This document shows, in pieces, positions 1 to 11,295 of a stretch of DNA of 64,000 nucleotides. Origin of the DNA: Crocodylus rhombifer. Taxonomy: Eukaryota; Chordata; Crocodylia; Crocodylidae. The stretch covers positions 278,401 through 342,400 of the forward strand of contig JAVSML010024005.1 of the NCBI GenBank assembly GCA_038503035.1, in the 5' to 3' direction. A program made the position numbers and the translations under genes. How positions within the stretch are numbered: position 1 is the first letter of the stretch; each line of letters begins with the position of its first letter. Under the pieces are notes generated by a model. That model saw only the letters and a list, made by a program, of their open reading frames with translations. It was not told the origin of the DNA and ran no database searches.

Positions 1-366
1 GTGAGTGGTATCCCCTTGCAGTACACAGACATGCACCTATTTTTTATTATTTGTGCAAATTTTGCAAAAAAAGAACAAATGAAGTCTGGGTCTCTTTAAA
101 GGCCTTACTGCAAACAGAGTAGAAGAAATCAACATACTGAAGTGCTGGGTTTGAAAGCAACCACAAAAAAAAAAATCAACAAAAACCAGTATGTACTAAC
201 TTTTCAAGGTGCTATTTCATCCTGCAGAAGTGGAATGAAAAGCAAATCAGAAAAGGCCTTAAACAAACCAGCTTGCCTAGAAATAAACAAATTCCCAAAA
301 AAATAAAAGGATCATATTGATGCTGGGAAGTGCTTGGTTGGGTATGTTTTCAGTTTCAAACTGCAA
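1..366. other. AT-rich unique sequence, no gene seen
   Basis: This stretch is A-rich with short homopolymers. I see no splice-bounded open frame, tandem repeat or recognisable transposon end. It runs directly into the short MITE that begins near 367. Confidence 0.5.
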
Positions 367-610
367 GGCCAGATACAGATGTTACACTTGTACGAGCATA
401 AGTGATCGGAAACCAGTGTATACCCAAAACCAAACAGAAGTTTGGCACACAGACTGGTTTAAAAATGGCAGAACCCAGTCTAAGATTTGCACCCCCATCA
501 AAGGGTGAATGTGTGTTCTGTTTGCTACTGATATAAAGTACACTGCTTACAGAAAAGCATGCAACTGAGATTGATTCTGCCTCAGGCTTTTTTAATGTCT
601 CTACCTAGCC
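367..610 (+). mobile_element. Short copy of a GGCTAGGGACAG-ended MITE
   Basis: The left end reads ggccagatacagatgttaca and the right end reads ctttttTAATGTCTCTACCTAGCC. The ends are diverged inverted repeats of the form GGCTAGGGACAGA. The interior keeps family landmarks: a segment near 400 matching AAGTGATCAGAAACCAG and a segment near 575 matching CCTCAGGCTTTTT. The same landmarks occur in the copies at 2562-3324, 21417-22328, 42640-42840 and 60389-61496. At about 244 bp this copy lacks the GC-rich core of the larger members. It is non-coding and presumably non-autonomous. The superfamily is not certain; the 3-bp duplication of the best-preserved copy suggests a PIF/Harbinger-like mechanism. 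Confidence 0.65.
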
Positions 611-812
611 CTAATCTCTGTGCTTTATTGCCATCATGGGTCAAAAATATGCTTATTATGTTAAGTGTGGAAAACCTGCAGAAAAAGAGCAATCTCTACA
701 GCAAGCAGAAAATTTAAACTCTGAAGAATCCTACAGGGGAATCCTAACTAAAACAAGAAATAAGTAATAAAACAAGAATTATGTGGATCAGGAGCTGCCA
801 AACCTTAATCCA

Positions 813-868
813 CATTCAAGGTGCTGAAAAGCTCAAAGGTTTGGGGGTCTGTAACCAAGACTTCTGGC
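813..868 (+). repeat. Diverged SINE-tail-like repeat, paralogue at 5506-5556
   Basis: The order cattcaaggtgctgaaaagc, then tcaaaggt, then accaagacttctgg is shared with 5506-5556 on the same strand. At 5.4 kb this piece follows a tRNA-like SINE head, so it may be the 3' part of an old SINE. The flanking 869-1060 has no feature I can name. Confidence 0.4.
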
Positions 869-1060
869 TGCACTGGGCACCCCCACCCTCACAGTGCTGT
901 TCTGTGTAGGTGTGCAAGTATGATTCCCCCAGCTGCAAAATACATCCATGCCCTCCCCAGTGCTGCACCATGTGGGCAACATTCTCCACCCCTGTAATAG
1001 GTGGCCCTGGATTCACCCATTGAGGGCCTTATGCAGCCTGCCAGTTGAACAGGTTATTAT

Positions 1061-1490
1061 TAGGGACCTACTTAAATCATTCATAATGTTTTGAGATTTT
1101 CACGGAAACTGAAAAATGGCGATCTCCGCAAAAAATGGCATTGCCCACGATTTCCCAGAAAATCAACGCTCCCAGAAGAAATAATAATTTTGGCTCCCCA
1201 GTGAGAACCAGCAGTCCTCACTGCCACTTCAGCCTAGCTTTGCACCCTGCCTGGGAGGGTAAATCACCATTTGGCAGGGTGGCACAAAAGGAAGCAGCCA
1301 AGCTGGCAGCTGCCCCCTTGTGTGTCTCTGCCAATCAGTAGTGAAAAATAGGGCTGCATGAAGGACATCCAGCAGTCGAGATGGTGGCCACCCCTTTGCT
1401 TCTCCCCATGGAGGCTCTCTACCTTTCTTTTTATGGGAAAGAAAGCTTGGAATCAATGTGAATAGCTGTTTAAAACATCAGCCCAGCATC
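1061..1490. repeat. Probable interspersed repeat, unclassified
   Basis: The block starts AGGGACCTACTTAAATC and is richer in GC than its flanks, with CG-containing words such as ttttcacgg and ggcgatctccgc in an otherwise CpG-poor context. This pattern is typical of a transposon insertion that has not fully decayed. No second copy is present in the window and no target duplication could be fixed. The small open frames on both strands overlap each other and carry no domain. Confidence 0.35.
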
Positions 1491-1514
1491 CAACAGCCAA
1501 AAGAACAGCTTAAT

Positions 1515-1771
1515 AGGCATCTTTACACGTGCGCCGGAGTGGGAGGAGGGGGTCCTTTAATTAAAGTGGCTCTTAGAAGCCACTCGAATTAAAGCACCTG
1601 TAGTAAAACGGCTCCACTACCATTTTGAAGCACAAGGACACTCAATACACATGCTGCCAAGGCTGCTGGAGAGTGCTAATTAGCATGCCCTAACAAGCAG
1701 ACAGATTGAGTCCACTCCAATGCATTCTAACTAGAACGTGTCAGAACAGGTGTCCCACGTGTGTACAGGCA
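1515..1771. mobile_element. MITE with GGCATCTTTACACGTGC-type ends
   Basis: The left end reads GGCATCTTTACACGTGC. The reverse complement of the right end reads GTGCCTGTACACACGTGG. These inverted ends resemble those of the GTCTACAC-type MITEs at 2124, 9099, 18271 and 30519. The interior contains the triplets ctgctgga and gattgagtc, also seen near 18.5 and 26.0 kb. No coding capacity is visible. I could not fix the target duplication. Confidence 0.5.
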
Positions 1772-2123
1772 CACGACATTAGGAACTAGCATGAAAGAGA
1801 AAACAAAAAGTGTCATTACGCCACCGTATAAATCCATGGCACACCTTGATTACTACATGCAATTCTGTATCCCCTCTCCCTCTCTTCCTTTCCACCACCA
1901 CCCACTTACAAAAGGATATAGTAGAAATAGAGAAGGTCATGGAGAGGCTTCCATAGAAAGGAGAGAGAAAATAAGTTTGGAATTTTCATCTTAAAGAAAA
2001 GATGACTAAGAAGGGATAATCATTAATGATTGAGATAAATATATGTATCGATTAACTATTTACTGTCTCTTACAATACCAAAGCTAGAGAACAGACAATG
2101 ATGCTATCAGGGAGCAGGTTTAA
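1772..2123. other. Unique AT-rich DNA
   Basis: This is purine-rich and AT-rich sequence with no recognisable gene or repeat. It ends in TAA at 2121-2123, which is used as the left target duplication of the next MITE. Confidence 0.45.
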
Positions 2124-2372
2124 TGAATTTACACATGCATTAACATGGTTTAGTTAATGTGCATTAAATCTAGTACTTCCATTGTGAGGTACTAGGAAAA
2201 TGCACATTAGCCCATCTTAATGCATATTAACTAAACGGCATGGTTTTTAAGTGATGTTTAATACACAGTAGTCTACTTTAATGTGCATTAGCTAAATAGC
2301 ATGGTTTCTAGTGATACTTTGAAGCACATTAAAACAGGTTAATGCACATTAAAATGCACGTGTAGATATACC
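2124..2372. mobile_element. 249-bp MITE with TAA target duplication
   Basis: The element is bounded by TAA at 2121-2123 and TAA at 2373-2375, as expected for PIF/Harbinger-type insertion. The right end reads GTGTAGATATACC, the inverted counterpart of GGTGCATCTACAC seen at 18271. The interior is built of repeats of aatgcacattaa in both orientations. The left end is decayed. Paralogues are at 6930-7045 and 18271-19920. The last of these carries a solo LTR, and this copy supplies its uninterrupted reference. Confidence 0.75.
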
Positions 2373-2375
2373 TAA

Positions 2376-2515
2376 AAGGAAGTCCTTTTTACACAGCATG
2401 TAATTATCGTGTGGAACTCACTGACCAGATAATGCAGAGGGTGGCAGTTTAACCAGGTTCAAAAGAGGGCTGGGCAAATTCATGCAGGATAAAGCTTTCT
2501 GTGGGTATCGAATAA
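2376..2515 (+). mobile_element. Old CR1/L3-like LINE 3' fragment
   Basis: The words ggaagtcctttttacacagc, gtggaactcactg and gttcaaaagagggctggg occur in the order expected for the end of a CR1/L3-clade ORF2 and its tail. That order is a lysine-rich FFT segment, then a W-N-x-L segment, then an FK segment. The copy is short, diverged, without a usable frame, and lacks the family's terminal repeat. Confidence 0.55.
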
Positions 2516-2561
2516 AACAGTAGGAATGTAACCTCCAAATTAGGTCTGCTTCTGTTTCTAG

Positions 2562-3324
2562 GGCTAAGGACAGAAGTTACACATAAACCGGTTTAAGTGA
2601 TCAGAAACTGGTTTAAACCTGTAACAGAACAGAAGATCAGTGCAAATAAATCAGTTTCAAAATGTTTGAAAATGGTTTAAGATAAACCTGGTTGAATGTA
2701 GCATCAAACTTAACTGATTTGGGTCAGATTGGTTTATCAAACTTCTGTCCCAGATCCCATCCTGGTTCAAGTTAAATCAGAGTCCCCCAGCATCCCAGCA
2801 GTTTGCCAACCTGGCCTGTGCTGTCTACTCCAGAGAGAAGGGCTGGCCCTGCCCCTCTGCTCCCTAGCTGGACCAGTGAGGCTGACAATGGTGGGGGGGG
2901 ACAAGCCTGGCTGGGGATGCAGCCCACTCTACAGTGGGGGCTGAGGCCAGAGAGCAGGGGCTAAACAGCCCTTCCCCCATTCAAATTTACTTCTGGCTAC
3001 AACTATCAGCTACAAATCCCAGAGGCCCCTAGAAGCAGGAAGAAGAATTTATGAACAACCCTGCAGAGTTCTGCTGCTGTAATTCTGAACTACAAATCCC
3101 AGAGACCTTGGGGGCTACAGGAAGAGGAAGTGAGCACACAGCCAGAGAGCTGTGCTGTAGTACCTCCCGGCTTCTTTCCTCAGCCACTACAGGAATGTGG
3201 CTGAATTTCCTGGATCAAAGGTAAATGTCTGTTCACTTCTGGTTCAATTTAAATCTGTGCAGTTTAGACTAACTTGCAAAGACTGAATCAATTCAGCCTC
3301 AGGCATAAATAACTGTACCTAGCC
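2562..3324 (+). mobile_element. 763-bp member of the GGCTAGGGACAG MITE family
   Basis: The left end reads GGCTAAGGACAGAAGTTACA and the right end reads TAACTGTACCTAGCC. Inside are the diagnostic words TTAAGTGATCAGAAACTGG near the left end and gaatcaattcagcctcaggc near the right end. These match 60389-61496 in the same orientation and 21417-22328 in the opposite one. The central part is GC-rich and contains two copies of ctacaaatcccagag (near 3013 and 3090). It is non-coding; the 71-codon frame near 2729 is an accident of the GC-rich core. Confidence 0.75.
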
Positions 3325-5436
3325 TAAATGCTGGAAGTGTTAAAAAAAAAAAAAAGAGTTGCAGAGAACAGAGCAGTATGGACAGACCCTGAATTAATAT
3401 TAGACCTCTCTGCATGTTCTTTGTGACAGAGAGATACAGGATACTGGGACAGGTTAACCCATGGTCTAAATTCTTATGGCTCCAAAATATTAGGCGGCGG
3501 CAGAAAGGGGGAGCACTCCACAGTGTTCTTTCAAGTTCTGTCCACTGGACAGTGGAAATTATTAAGTTCCCTTAGGGCCCCTCTAGATGTTCAGGTAAAG
3601 ATGTGATAGGATCTAAAGCATGAACCACACAATCACACCTTACTGCCAGTACAGGAGGGACCTGAGATTACTATCAACTTTTACATTGGCAAGTAAAAGG
3701 CTCCTGCAGCTGCAAGTCCAACTGCAGACCCTTGGTCCCAGTGGTGGCCACACAGGGAAAAGTCCCACAGCTAAGTCCCAGTGCTGTGAGACTATCACCA
3801 GCTGTGCATGGTGCATCCCTACAGCTTGGAGCTCCTTCAAAATGATAGGGCTCCCAGCCAAAGCACCAGATGGCTACACATGCATATTAAAGCTGGAGAA
3901 AAGCTAGCTATAAAGTTAGAACACATTTTCAAGGTCTAACTTCATAGCTGGTTGGCCCTTTTAATGGCATGATGGGATCTTTGCAATTGGAGCTGGTATC
4001 AATTAATTGCACAGTTCCTGTAACCTGAAAAAGCAGGTATCCAGCTCCCAAACCATACAAATCCTGTGAGACAGGCATGGTTTTCAAGGTTCTAACAGAG
4101 ACAGGGCCTTCTGCACAAAGGAATCATGCTTCCACACTTACCAGGGTCCTTTGCACCTTTTTCTAGCGGCACAGTTTCCACACAGCCTCATATCCTGTAA
4201 ACTTTCCTGTGGAATTCTCACAAGTGCCAAAGAAGGGATAATGTGAATCCCCAGCAGCCCGAGGTTGATCCATTCTCAGGGCCTCCCTGCTGACCCTGGC
4301 AAAGGTTGGGGAATGCCATCCATTTGCAGATTTTTGAGTAACTGTTCACACAATGAAGCATGGAAACACTACTCAACAGGCTCCAATTTTACCTTTTTAG
4401 ACCAATCCCCCCACTCTTCCCAAAAGGGCCTCGTACCATAGCTGACTGCTTTTATGCCCAGCTGATTATTTGCTCAATGTAAATCTTTCTTTCCTTTAGT
4501 GCTCTTGAACAATTATCCATGCCAGCCTTCCCATAGAGATGAATTTCTAAAAGCTGTGTGTGCTGTGACAAGATCCTAAAAGTTAAGGCTCCCTCTGCAT
4601 GAAAGATCACTGTGTTTTGCCTGCAGCCTTTTACTTAGTCTCTCTTTTGTTGAGCACAGACATAGTCTTTTCCTACTGTTGCACTATTCTTATGTATACT
4701 TTACAAACTCCCACACATAGCTGTGTTCAATCACTCCTTCCTTATTAAGCAAGACATCTAAGAATACTGCCACTCACTATTTGTCATGTTTTCTCAGGTC
4801 CTTTCATGACTCTGTTGTTGTTCAAAGCCATTACAATCCCATTACCAGATGGCAGATGATCAGATGATAACTATACTGAACACAAACACTTCAACATTAG
4901 CAGGAATGATTGAGGTCCTATTGTTGGGCCATGTAGCCCAGAAGATTTTCTAATATGTGATCTGTAGCTATCATTCACAGTACGCAAATCTTTCAGTGTC
5001 AAAGAACTAGCACACCACTGGCCATCTTGAATATGTCATCTAGCTTTGAGTGCTGTGAAGGAGGGAGATCATACTCATTCTAATTCCTTTTTCAGGAACT
5101 ACTCAGCCCTTCCAACTGCATCTATCTCAGGATTTGAACATGGCAAATCCTGTTACTGACTATGCATGGAAGGTGGGGAGGGGGAAAAGAGGGGGCAGGA
5201 ATTATTACCATAGGTAATAAGTAAGGATATATACTATTCTGTGTAGGAATAGTATTCTTAAGCAATCTCTCACTTGTGATAAGTATGGCAGTTGGCTGTA
5301 ATGCCAATAAATTAACCAGATAAACAGCACTGCATTTTAATAATGGGAACTCCTCTGCTTTAAAGCTGTATTTAGAATTTCTCACCAGAAATCAAGTCAA
5401 ACCCAAGTCAAAATGTCAATTTTAACTATGAGTTTG
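3325..5436. other. Unique DNA without a recognisable gene
   Basis: A poly-A run of 14 bases lies at 3342-3355. The rest is moderately AT-rich unique sequence. Two overlapping open frames near 3620-3907, on opposite strands, have no domain and no convincing splice context. I see no tandem repeat or transposon end. Confidence 0.5.
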
Positions 5437-5560
5437 GGGCTGGGTTGTCTAGTGTTTAGCACATGGAGCTGGATGTCACAATCCTTTGCATTGTAATCCC
5501 ATTGACATTCAGGTTGCTGAAAAGCTCACAGGTATCTTTAACCTAGACTTTTGGTTTAGC
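5437..5560 (+). mobile_element. tRNA-derived SINE remnant
   Basis: The head reads gggctgggttgtctagtg followed by tttagcacatgg, close to the A-box region of tRNA-derived SINEs. A degenerate B-box-like segment, gtaatcccattgac, follows at the expected distance. The tail (5506-5556) recurs at 813-868. It is short and heavily diverged, so this is an old retroposon and not a functional tRNA. Confidence 0.5.
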
Positions 5561-5659
5561 CCATTAAGGGACCAAACATGCAATTACTGTTGAACATCAT
5601 TCACTTTAAAGGATGCCTATCTTGAGTAAATAATGCAAGTTTATTCCAACAATCCGAAC

Positions 5660-6345
5660 ATTCTAATATAACAAAGGGCTTAGTCTGTCTGTCTGTTTGT
5701 CCGTAACACTTTTGGCTACCTGCACATGTACCGCCAAGAGGACGGGCAGCAATTGGCTGCATGGGCCCGGGCTGCGCAAGCCCAAGTTTGAGCTGCTGGG
5801 AAAGTTTGTGGTCATGGCAAAGATGTCCCAGCTGCCCAAGCAGTGGGGCTTCCCCATGCCTCCCTGCCTGAGGACAAAGTGGGGGTCACGGTGGCGGCAC
5901 CCCCCTGCTGCCTGTCGCCGCTGTCCCCCAGAACAGCCAGTGGGGGGGCAGGGGCAGGGGCAGGGAGGGAGGAAGGGAGGGAGGGGAGCAGGGCAGGAGA
6001 AGGCGTAGAGGGGTCATGGTGGTGGCTGTTGTCAGGGCTGGGCAGCAGGGAAGGAAGGGAGGGAGGGAAATGGGGAGGGGAGAGGAGAGGAGGTTATGGT
6101 AGCAGCACCCCCTCCACTGCCCGGACCCAACAACAGCCAGCAGGGAGGGGGAGGCAGCGGGGATGGAGAGAGAGGAATGGGGAGGGGAAGGGGAAGACCT
6201 CCTGCAAGGTGGAGGTGGGCAGGGGGAGGAAGCCGCTGTGCCAGAGGCAGGAGAAGGAGGTGGCAAAAGGAGTCCTTACATGAAGGGGGGCAAAGGGGAG
6301 CCATGTAAACACTCCCTGAAATCTGTCTTTCTTGACACACAATTA
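5660..6345. repeat. GC-rich repeat block with G-rich tandem core
   Basis: The block begins with a (GTCT)n stretch at 5684-5698. From 5930 to 6290 the plus strand is almost all purine, with many runs of three or more G. The segment gtcatggtggtggc and its variants recur near 5885, 6013 and 6092, showing a degenerate repeat of roughly 80 to 130 bp. Overlapping long open frames on both strands (up to 146 codons) encode low-complexity G/R/E-rich or P/S-rich peptides and are compositional artefacts. The block resembles the GC-rich cores of other repeats in this window, but its ends are not clear. Confidence 0.5.
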
Positions 6346-6929
6346 CCTACTATAGAATATTTACCTTCTTGATAAAGTACTACATGGGCACCATGTTTTC
6401 CCATTGGGGAAATAAAGTAGGTCTAGATTAAAAACGAGCTCAGGTGTTCCAACAATGAACATCACAACAGCTAACTTTTAGGCCTCTGGCCCCTGGAGTG
6501 GAATCCAGAACACTGTATTAGGTACCTTCCTCTGCAATACACAGGGAGAATTAGGGACCTTAGAATAAAAGGCACCAAACACAATAAGCCTGGAGCCAGA
6601 TTTAGCCAACAGGAAATAGTGAAGACCAAATTGTGTCTTAACTTCCCACCTCTCGTTCTTAACCTCCAACCGCTAGAGCTTGGTTGCTGTACTGAGGGGA
6701 AAATTACTAGTTATGGCTCTGGTGCTAAGCTACTCCTGTTGATATACTTCTATGCCTTCCCAGAAAAAGAATTTCATACAATGGATAACTTTAAGGTCAA
6801 GAAGTGCCTGTGGAGTTTAGGCACCAGTACCGGGGAGCTGAGCAAGAATTTTCAAGTTCACAGTTTTAGACTCAGGTACCTAAATGCTTTTTTGGACCTG
6901 GACTTTAATCCAATTGTGTCTTAGTTTCC
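6346..6929. other. Unique DNA, no gene seen
   Basis: This is AT-moderate sequence. A 101-codon frame at 6619-6924 has no recognisable motif, and a shorter frame on the other strand overlaps its start. I leave it uncalled. Confidence 0.45.
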
Positions 6930-7045
6930 TTGGGCACATCTACAAGTACATTAATGCACTTTAGTTAATGCACATTAAATATAGTACCTCCATTGTGAGG
7001 TAATAGGAAAATGCACATTAACCTGTCTTAATGCACATTAACTAA
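6930..7045. mobile_element. Truncated copy of the TAA-type MITE
   Basis: The left end reads GGGCACATCTACAAGTACAT. The interior repeats aatgcacattaa and contains gtacctccattgtgaggta, as at 2124-2372 and 18271 onward. The right half is missing: the match stops after ctaaagagctctg. Confidence 0.65.
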
Positions 7046-8711
7046 AGAGCTCTGTTAAATTGACTCTATCATTAACCCACTTTTCAAAAGTGGTTTTTGC
7101 TCCTTGAGGTATGTGTGCTGTATCATATGGAAAATATTATGAAATTATTTACCGGTTAAGTTGATGGGCAATAAAGCTCTAGTTAGCCCACTGGGGAATA
7201 TTAAACAAAACCTTCCACTGTAGACTTCCCTCCCACTCTTTCTCCTCTCAACTCCAGAAATAATGCTGGCATTTAAAAAGTGTCACCAGCCTTGAGAACT
7301 AACATCCCAATAAAATAATAGCAAAGTGAGGATGGGAGAGCAAATCTACGCTGTGGGCCAGCTGTTCAGCATCACTGCATGAGGCATTCAAGTAGTCATC
7401 TAACATTTTTCACTCAGCAAAGAAGGGGAGAAATGTTACAAGTCAGCTTGGGCAAACAACTTATAATAAAAGAGTATAAATCTTTTTTATGTAATAAGAT
7501 AGCAAGAATAGCATACTTTATGAACTTCAAACTCCTACTACTTCAAGGGCGGGGGGGGCAGGGGGAAGGAGAGAACTCTTGTCTTCTCTGATCCAAATGC
7601 TGCAGAACCAAATCCCACAGTATTACCTGTCAGCATTTTAATAAGATTTGTTTCTTAAATGTTTACCCTTCATCTGGTACATATGACCTAGAGAATGATG
7701 GTAAGGGACTGGAGGTTCTATTTGTTTATTTATCTATTTAAATAAATAAGAATGGAGTCTCAACCAAAAAACATCACCTGGCAAACTAATTTAAATATAC
7801 TTTTAACAAAGTTTTTAATGTTCTTATTAGATATAGCTGTCTCAGGAGCTGCCCTTTTGTTCCTGCACCAAATAAAATAAAGCAGACACTGTTACATTTA
7901 TCCTTGTAGTAATAGAAACCAGCTAGTGAACCTAAACTTTCACTCACTGTAGCATCAGACTTGTAAAAATGTAACCTACTGTCCACTATATGTTTTATCT
8001 AGAGCTGGTTGGGAATTTTGTGACAAATAGTTTTGTGTTACAAAATGCCAATTTGTTGACTTTGTACCATTTTACTTTGTACATGTTTTGAAGATGATTT
8101 AAAAAAAAAAGTTTCAAACTACTGAAACATCCTATTTGAGATTTTTGAATGAAAAACCTATTTTTAAAATCAACATTATTCTGTTAGTCGATAGTAAAAA
8201 TATTTTTAAGGATAGAAAGAAAAACAATGAGACTACACAAAATGAAAAGTTTCAATTAAACCCATCTTGTTAAGTTTGGTTGGGGGACAGGATTGACTTT
8301 TGTTATTGTTTTTATATTTTCAATCTGGGGATTTTTTTGAGGTTTTGACTTTTTCCCCTGACTAGAAATTGGAGGGGGGGGGGGTTAATTCTCATAAGCT
8401 CTTGCAGGAGGAGAAGATTGCTGAACTCCTGTTATATATCCCTTCTGCACCCAGTCCCCAAAGGATAAGGGATTGTTCCTTGACTTGTCTTGGGTTACCT
8501 GACTAATGGCTGACCCTTTAGCTTGGAAAGCCAGTTATTTAGCTCATGTGGTTACAGTTTTAATGCTACAGGTTACTTTTAATGCTGCAGATTCCTAATT
8601 CAGTCCTAGGTGCCAAGATAGCAGATAGTGCATAGGAAGAATTTAGGGGAAGCGTATCAGCCATCAGTCAGTACAAGTTACATGTTCCTCTTTATGCCCA
8701 ATCCACAACAA
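7046..8711. other. Unique AT-rich DNA
   Basis: I see no gene or clear transposon. There is a G-run at 7551-7558 and another of 11 bases at 8374-8384. The remaining sequence is AT-rich with short homopolymers. Confidence 0.5.
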
Positions 8712-8823
8712 ATGAGTCCATCACAAAGCCTGGTTCTTTTGCTGAATGGGTTTGTTGCTAAAGAATCAGGCTTTGGATGAGTCCATCACAAAGCCTGGTT
8801 CTTTAGCAACAAATGCATTCAGC
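8712..8823. repeat. Interlocked direct and inverted repeat
   Basis: A 28-bp unit at 8712-8739 recurs exactly at 8777-8804. Between them, 8740-8775 is the reverse complement of 8789-8823 with a few mismatches. The order is therefore A, reverse(B), A, B, with the second A and B overlapping. No transposon ends are involved. The layout fits a local replication template switch (inference). Confidence 0.8.
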
Positions 8824-9098
8824 TACTGAGGTCTCCATGTCAGCTCTCAGTGCAATGTCCAAGATAACAGCCATCGCAGAAAGCATAAACTGCTGCTACC
8901 GAAGTTTCAACACTTTAAATCAAAGGCACTGTGACTCTGTGCACCAATAAGTATTATAATAAGTATACACTGATAACAAGAACCAACCAACACAGTAGAA
9001 TAGTCCACTACGCATTAAAGCATTTTGTGTAGATGAGCCCACTGGGATTTATAAAGATCCAGCTTTGGTGTTGAGAATGCTTGCTTGTGGCTGTTACT

Positions 9099-9565
9099 GG
9101 GCCTGTCTACACAAGACGCTTACTGCAGAGTTGACCGATTAGCTCTGCAGTAAATGTCTTGTGTCTACACAAGAGAGGAGTAAACTCCTATTAGGCAGGA
9201 GTAAACTCATTAACTCCACAGCACCACACATGTAGATGCTGATGCGGCTGGCTGGGGCACAAGACTGCTTCAGTGAGGGGGCTGCCTGCTGGCTAGTCCC
9301 ACCCTCGAGCACCCTCATGTCCCAGCCAGCCTCACTGTAGCACGTTGAGCTGGGCAGGAGCTGTTTTTCAAAAATAACCTGTTTTATTATTAAGTTTTGG
9401 CAATAAGACCCCTGGGGTCCCCTGCCAGCTGGGGCTGCTCTGACCTGGCTCAGTGTGCTGAGGCCCCAGCCATACATTCAAACAGTATATCTGGGAGCAA
9501 TAAATTCTGGTGCAATAAGCACTAGAGTTTATTACTTCACATTAATTGCACATGTAGACATGCTC
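9099..9565. mobile_element. 467-bp MITE with ACT target duplication
   Basis: The left end reads GGGCCTGTCTACACAAGACG. The right end, reverse-complemented, reads GAGCATGTCTACATGTGC. The element is flanked by ACT at 9096-9098 and ACT at 9566-9568. The left end is almost the same as that of 30519-30769 (gtctacacaagacgct), so the two are one family. The core is GC-richer and non-coding; the 112-codon frame on the minus strand lies wholly inside it. Confidence 0.8.
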
Positions 9566-10634
9566 ACTATTAACTTTTTTCATTGCTTCTGCACAGACAA
9601 AAGGGCATTACAATAAACCTTGGTTAAAATGCCTTGAGTTTGCAATGCCTTTTTTTTTTATTCACAAGGCCGCAACCATCCCAGGCATTCTACAAACAAT
9701 GATTCAATTAAATCCTTGTAGTATTTGTTCAGGTCGGATCAGGTGCAGCATAGAATATTTTTTCTTCATTTTGCATAACACAAGCATGATGAAAACACAG
9801 ATTCAGACATCAGTCTTCATTTCAAATCACAATGATGTGGCTAAGATTTGGAAGTACAAGCCCTTTCCTATAAAGTGTCAGGCATCTCACAATACATTGA
9901 TATAACCACTTTCAAAAGAAGTTCTATAGTTAGATCCTTCAGAACTGTTCCATAGGAATTAGTGTTTCTGTATGCAAAAACTAAACCACTAAAAGAAATA
10001 ATGGATCACACCACTCTGTGCAGTCTACAATCTTCCAAAGATGATCTTGTATTGTATAGACATATTCAAAGAGTACTAGGCTTCCAACAACTGCTATTTT
10101 TTATTTTGAGTATATAAAAGGTGATAGTTTTTAAAGTTTGTTAAATACCAAGAATGGTTCTAGCAGTTAAAAATTGCCCATTTACAATAAGTTAATGATC
10201 TCCAAGTGTTTTTAAAAAAGCACTTTTTATTTCATGTCATGTCCAGGACAGAAAAGTCAAATAGTACATATTTTTATAGTTATACAAAGAACTAGTATTA
10301 TTTCTATTTACAAAATATATTAAATATATCATTCAAGTTGTTTTTAAGGGTTAAAGTTTAAAGCCAGTTGAAATTTGCTGCCTGATATGATCCCAAGGTT
10401 TTAAATACAGAATAAAGTTTTTACAAACAATTTATGAAAAAGGAAAGTTCTTCCCTTACGTAGGTCCTGACATTTTAAGTAATAGAGAAAAAAATGTTAA
10501 AGTATATGATTACTCTAGGGTCTCTGAATTCCCTCTTTCACTTTTTAGCACCTTGACATTTTTTCTATTGACCACTCAGGCAAATGAAAAGATCAATTGT
10601 TGTAAATAATGAAAATTAATTCTGTGGGAAATTT
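9566..10634. other. Unique AT-rich DNA
   Basis: There is a long stretch of AT-rich sequence with no repeats that I recognise. An 86-codon frame (9645-9905) shows no motif and starts in a poly-T-coded run of F. Confidence 0.5.
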
Positions 10635-10735
10635 CATAGATTCATAGGCATTAGGGGCTGGAAGGTACCTCATGAGATCATTGGGTCCATTCCCCCCATC
10701 CCCCAAATTAAACTGCTAGAACCAAATTCCTTTCT
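10635..10735 (-). mobile_element. CR1 LINE 3' end, minus strand
   Basis: On the plus strand the words catagattcatagg, ggggctggaaggtacct and catgagatcattgggtcca form the reverse complement of a typical CR1 3' terminus. The orientation is the opposite of the copies at 25.4, 26.1 and 63.4 kb. Only about 100 bp remain and no ORF2 is present. Confidence 0.8.
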
Positions 10736-11161
10736 CTTATAACATGTATACCCCAGTGCAACCTTGACTGATTTTAGTCGACTTAATTCTGATTAACACC
10801 AGACTAAATAAGAGGGCAGTCAGGGCCTACCACCTATTTGATTTTTATGTACTTTATTGTTCAGGGACTGTTGATCGCCTAGCACATTTCAGAATACGTT
10901 TGAGAACAGGACAAGTGATGCTTCATTTTCAGGTGAATGACATGCGTAACAAATGTTAACTGTGCTTGTTCCAAATTGCTGATAAGTTTTTAGTTAAATC
11001 TGTCTGAAGCAACTGAACTTGAAAATTAATTGGTTTCCTGTTACATATAGCCTGCTTCCCAATGATACTTACTGTCTGTTTTCTGCAGTATAAAGAGCTT
11101 TTACGGCATGCTTCAACCAACTTTAGCACTTTAAGATTCCCTGATGAAAAGGGATAGGAAA

Positions 11162-11251
11162 CACTAAGCTAACATTTATTTAGGAAGTGAGAATAGGATA
11201 GGACAGTGGCAGCAAAGGCCCATTGGCTCTGGTATTTTTCTTTTTCATTGA
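11162..11251 (+). repeat. Left arm of a 90-bp near-perfect inverted repeat
   Basis: These 90 bases are the reverse complement of 12180-12269 with a single mismatch. The outer edge reads CACTAAGCTAACATTT. Beyond both arms similarity stops quickly. No target duplication is evident outside the arms, so the pair may be either long terminal inverted repeats of an unrecognised element or a local inverted duplication. Confidence 0.9.
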
Positions 11252-11295
11252 CCAAAATTCCATAAGCTTCACTTCCAATAGTATAAATACCTTGT

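Noticed and set aside
5843..6283. 146-codon G/R/E-rich frame and its minus-strand P/S-rich mirrors
   Set aside because: All arise from the purine-rich tandem block; no domain is visible.
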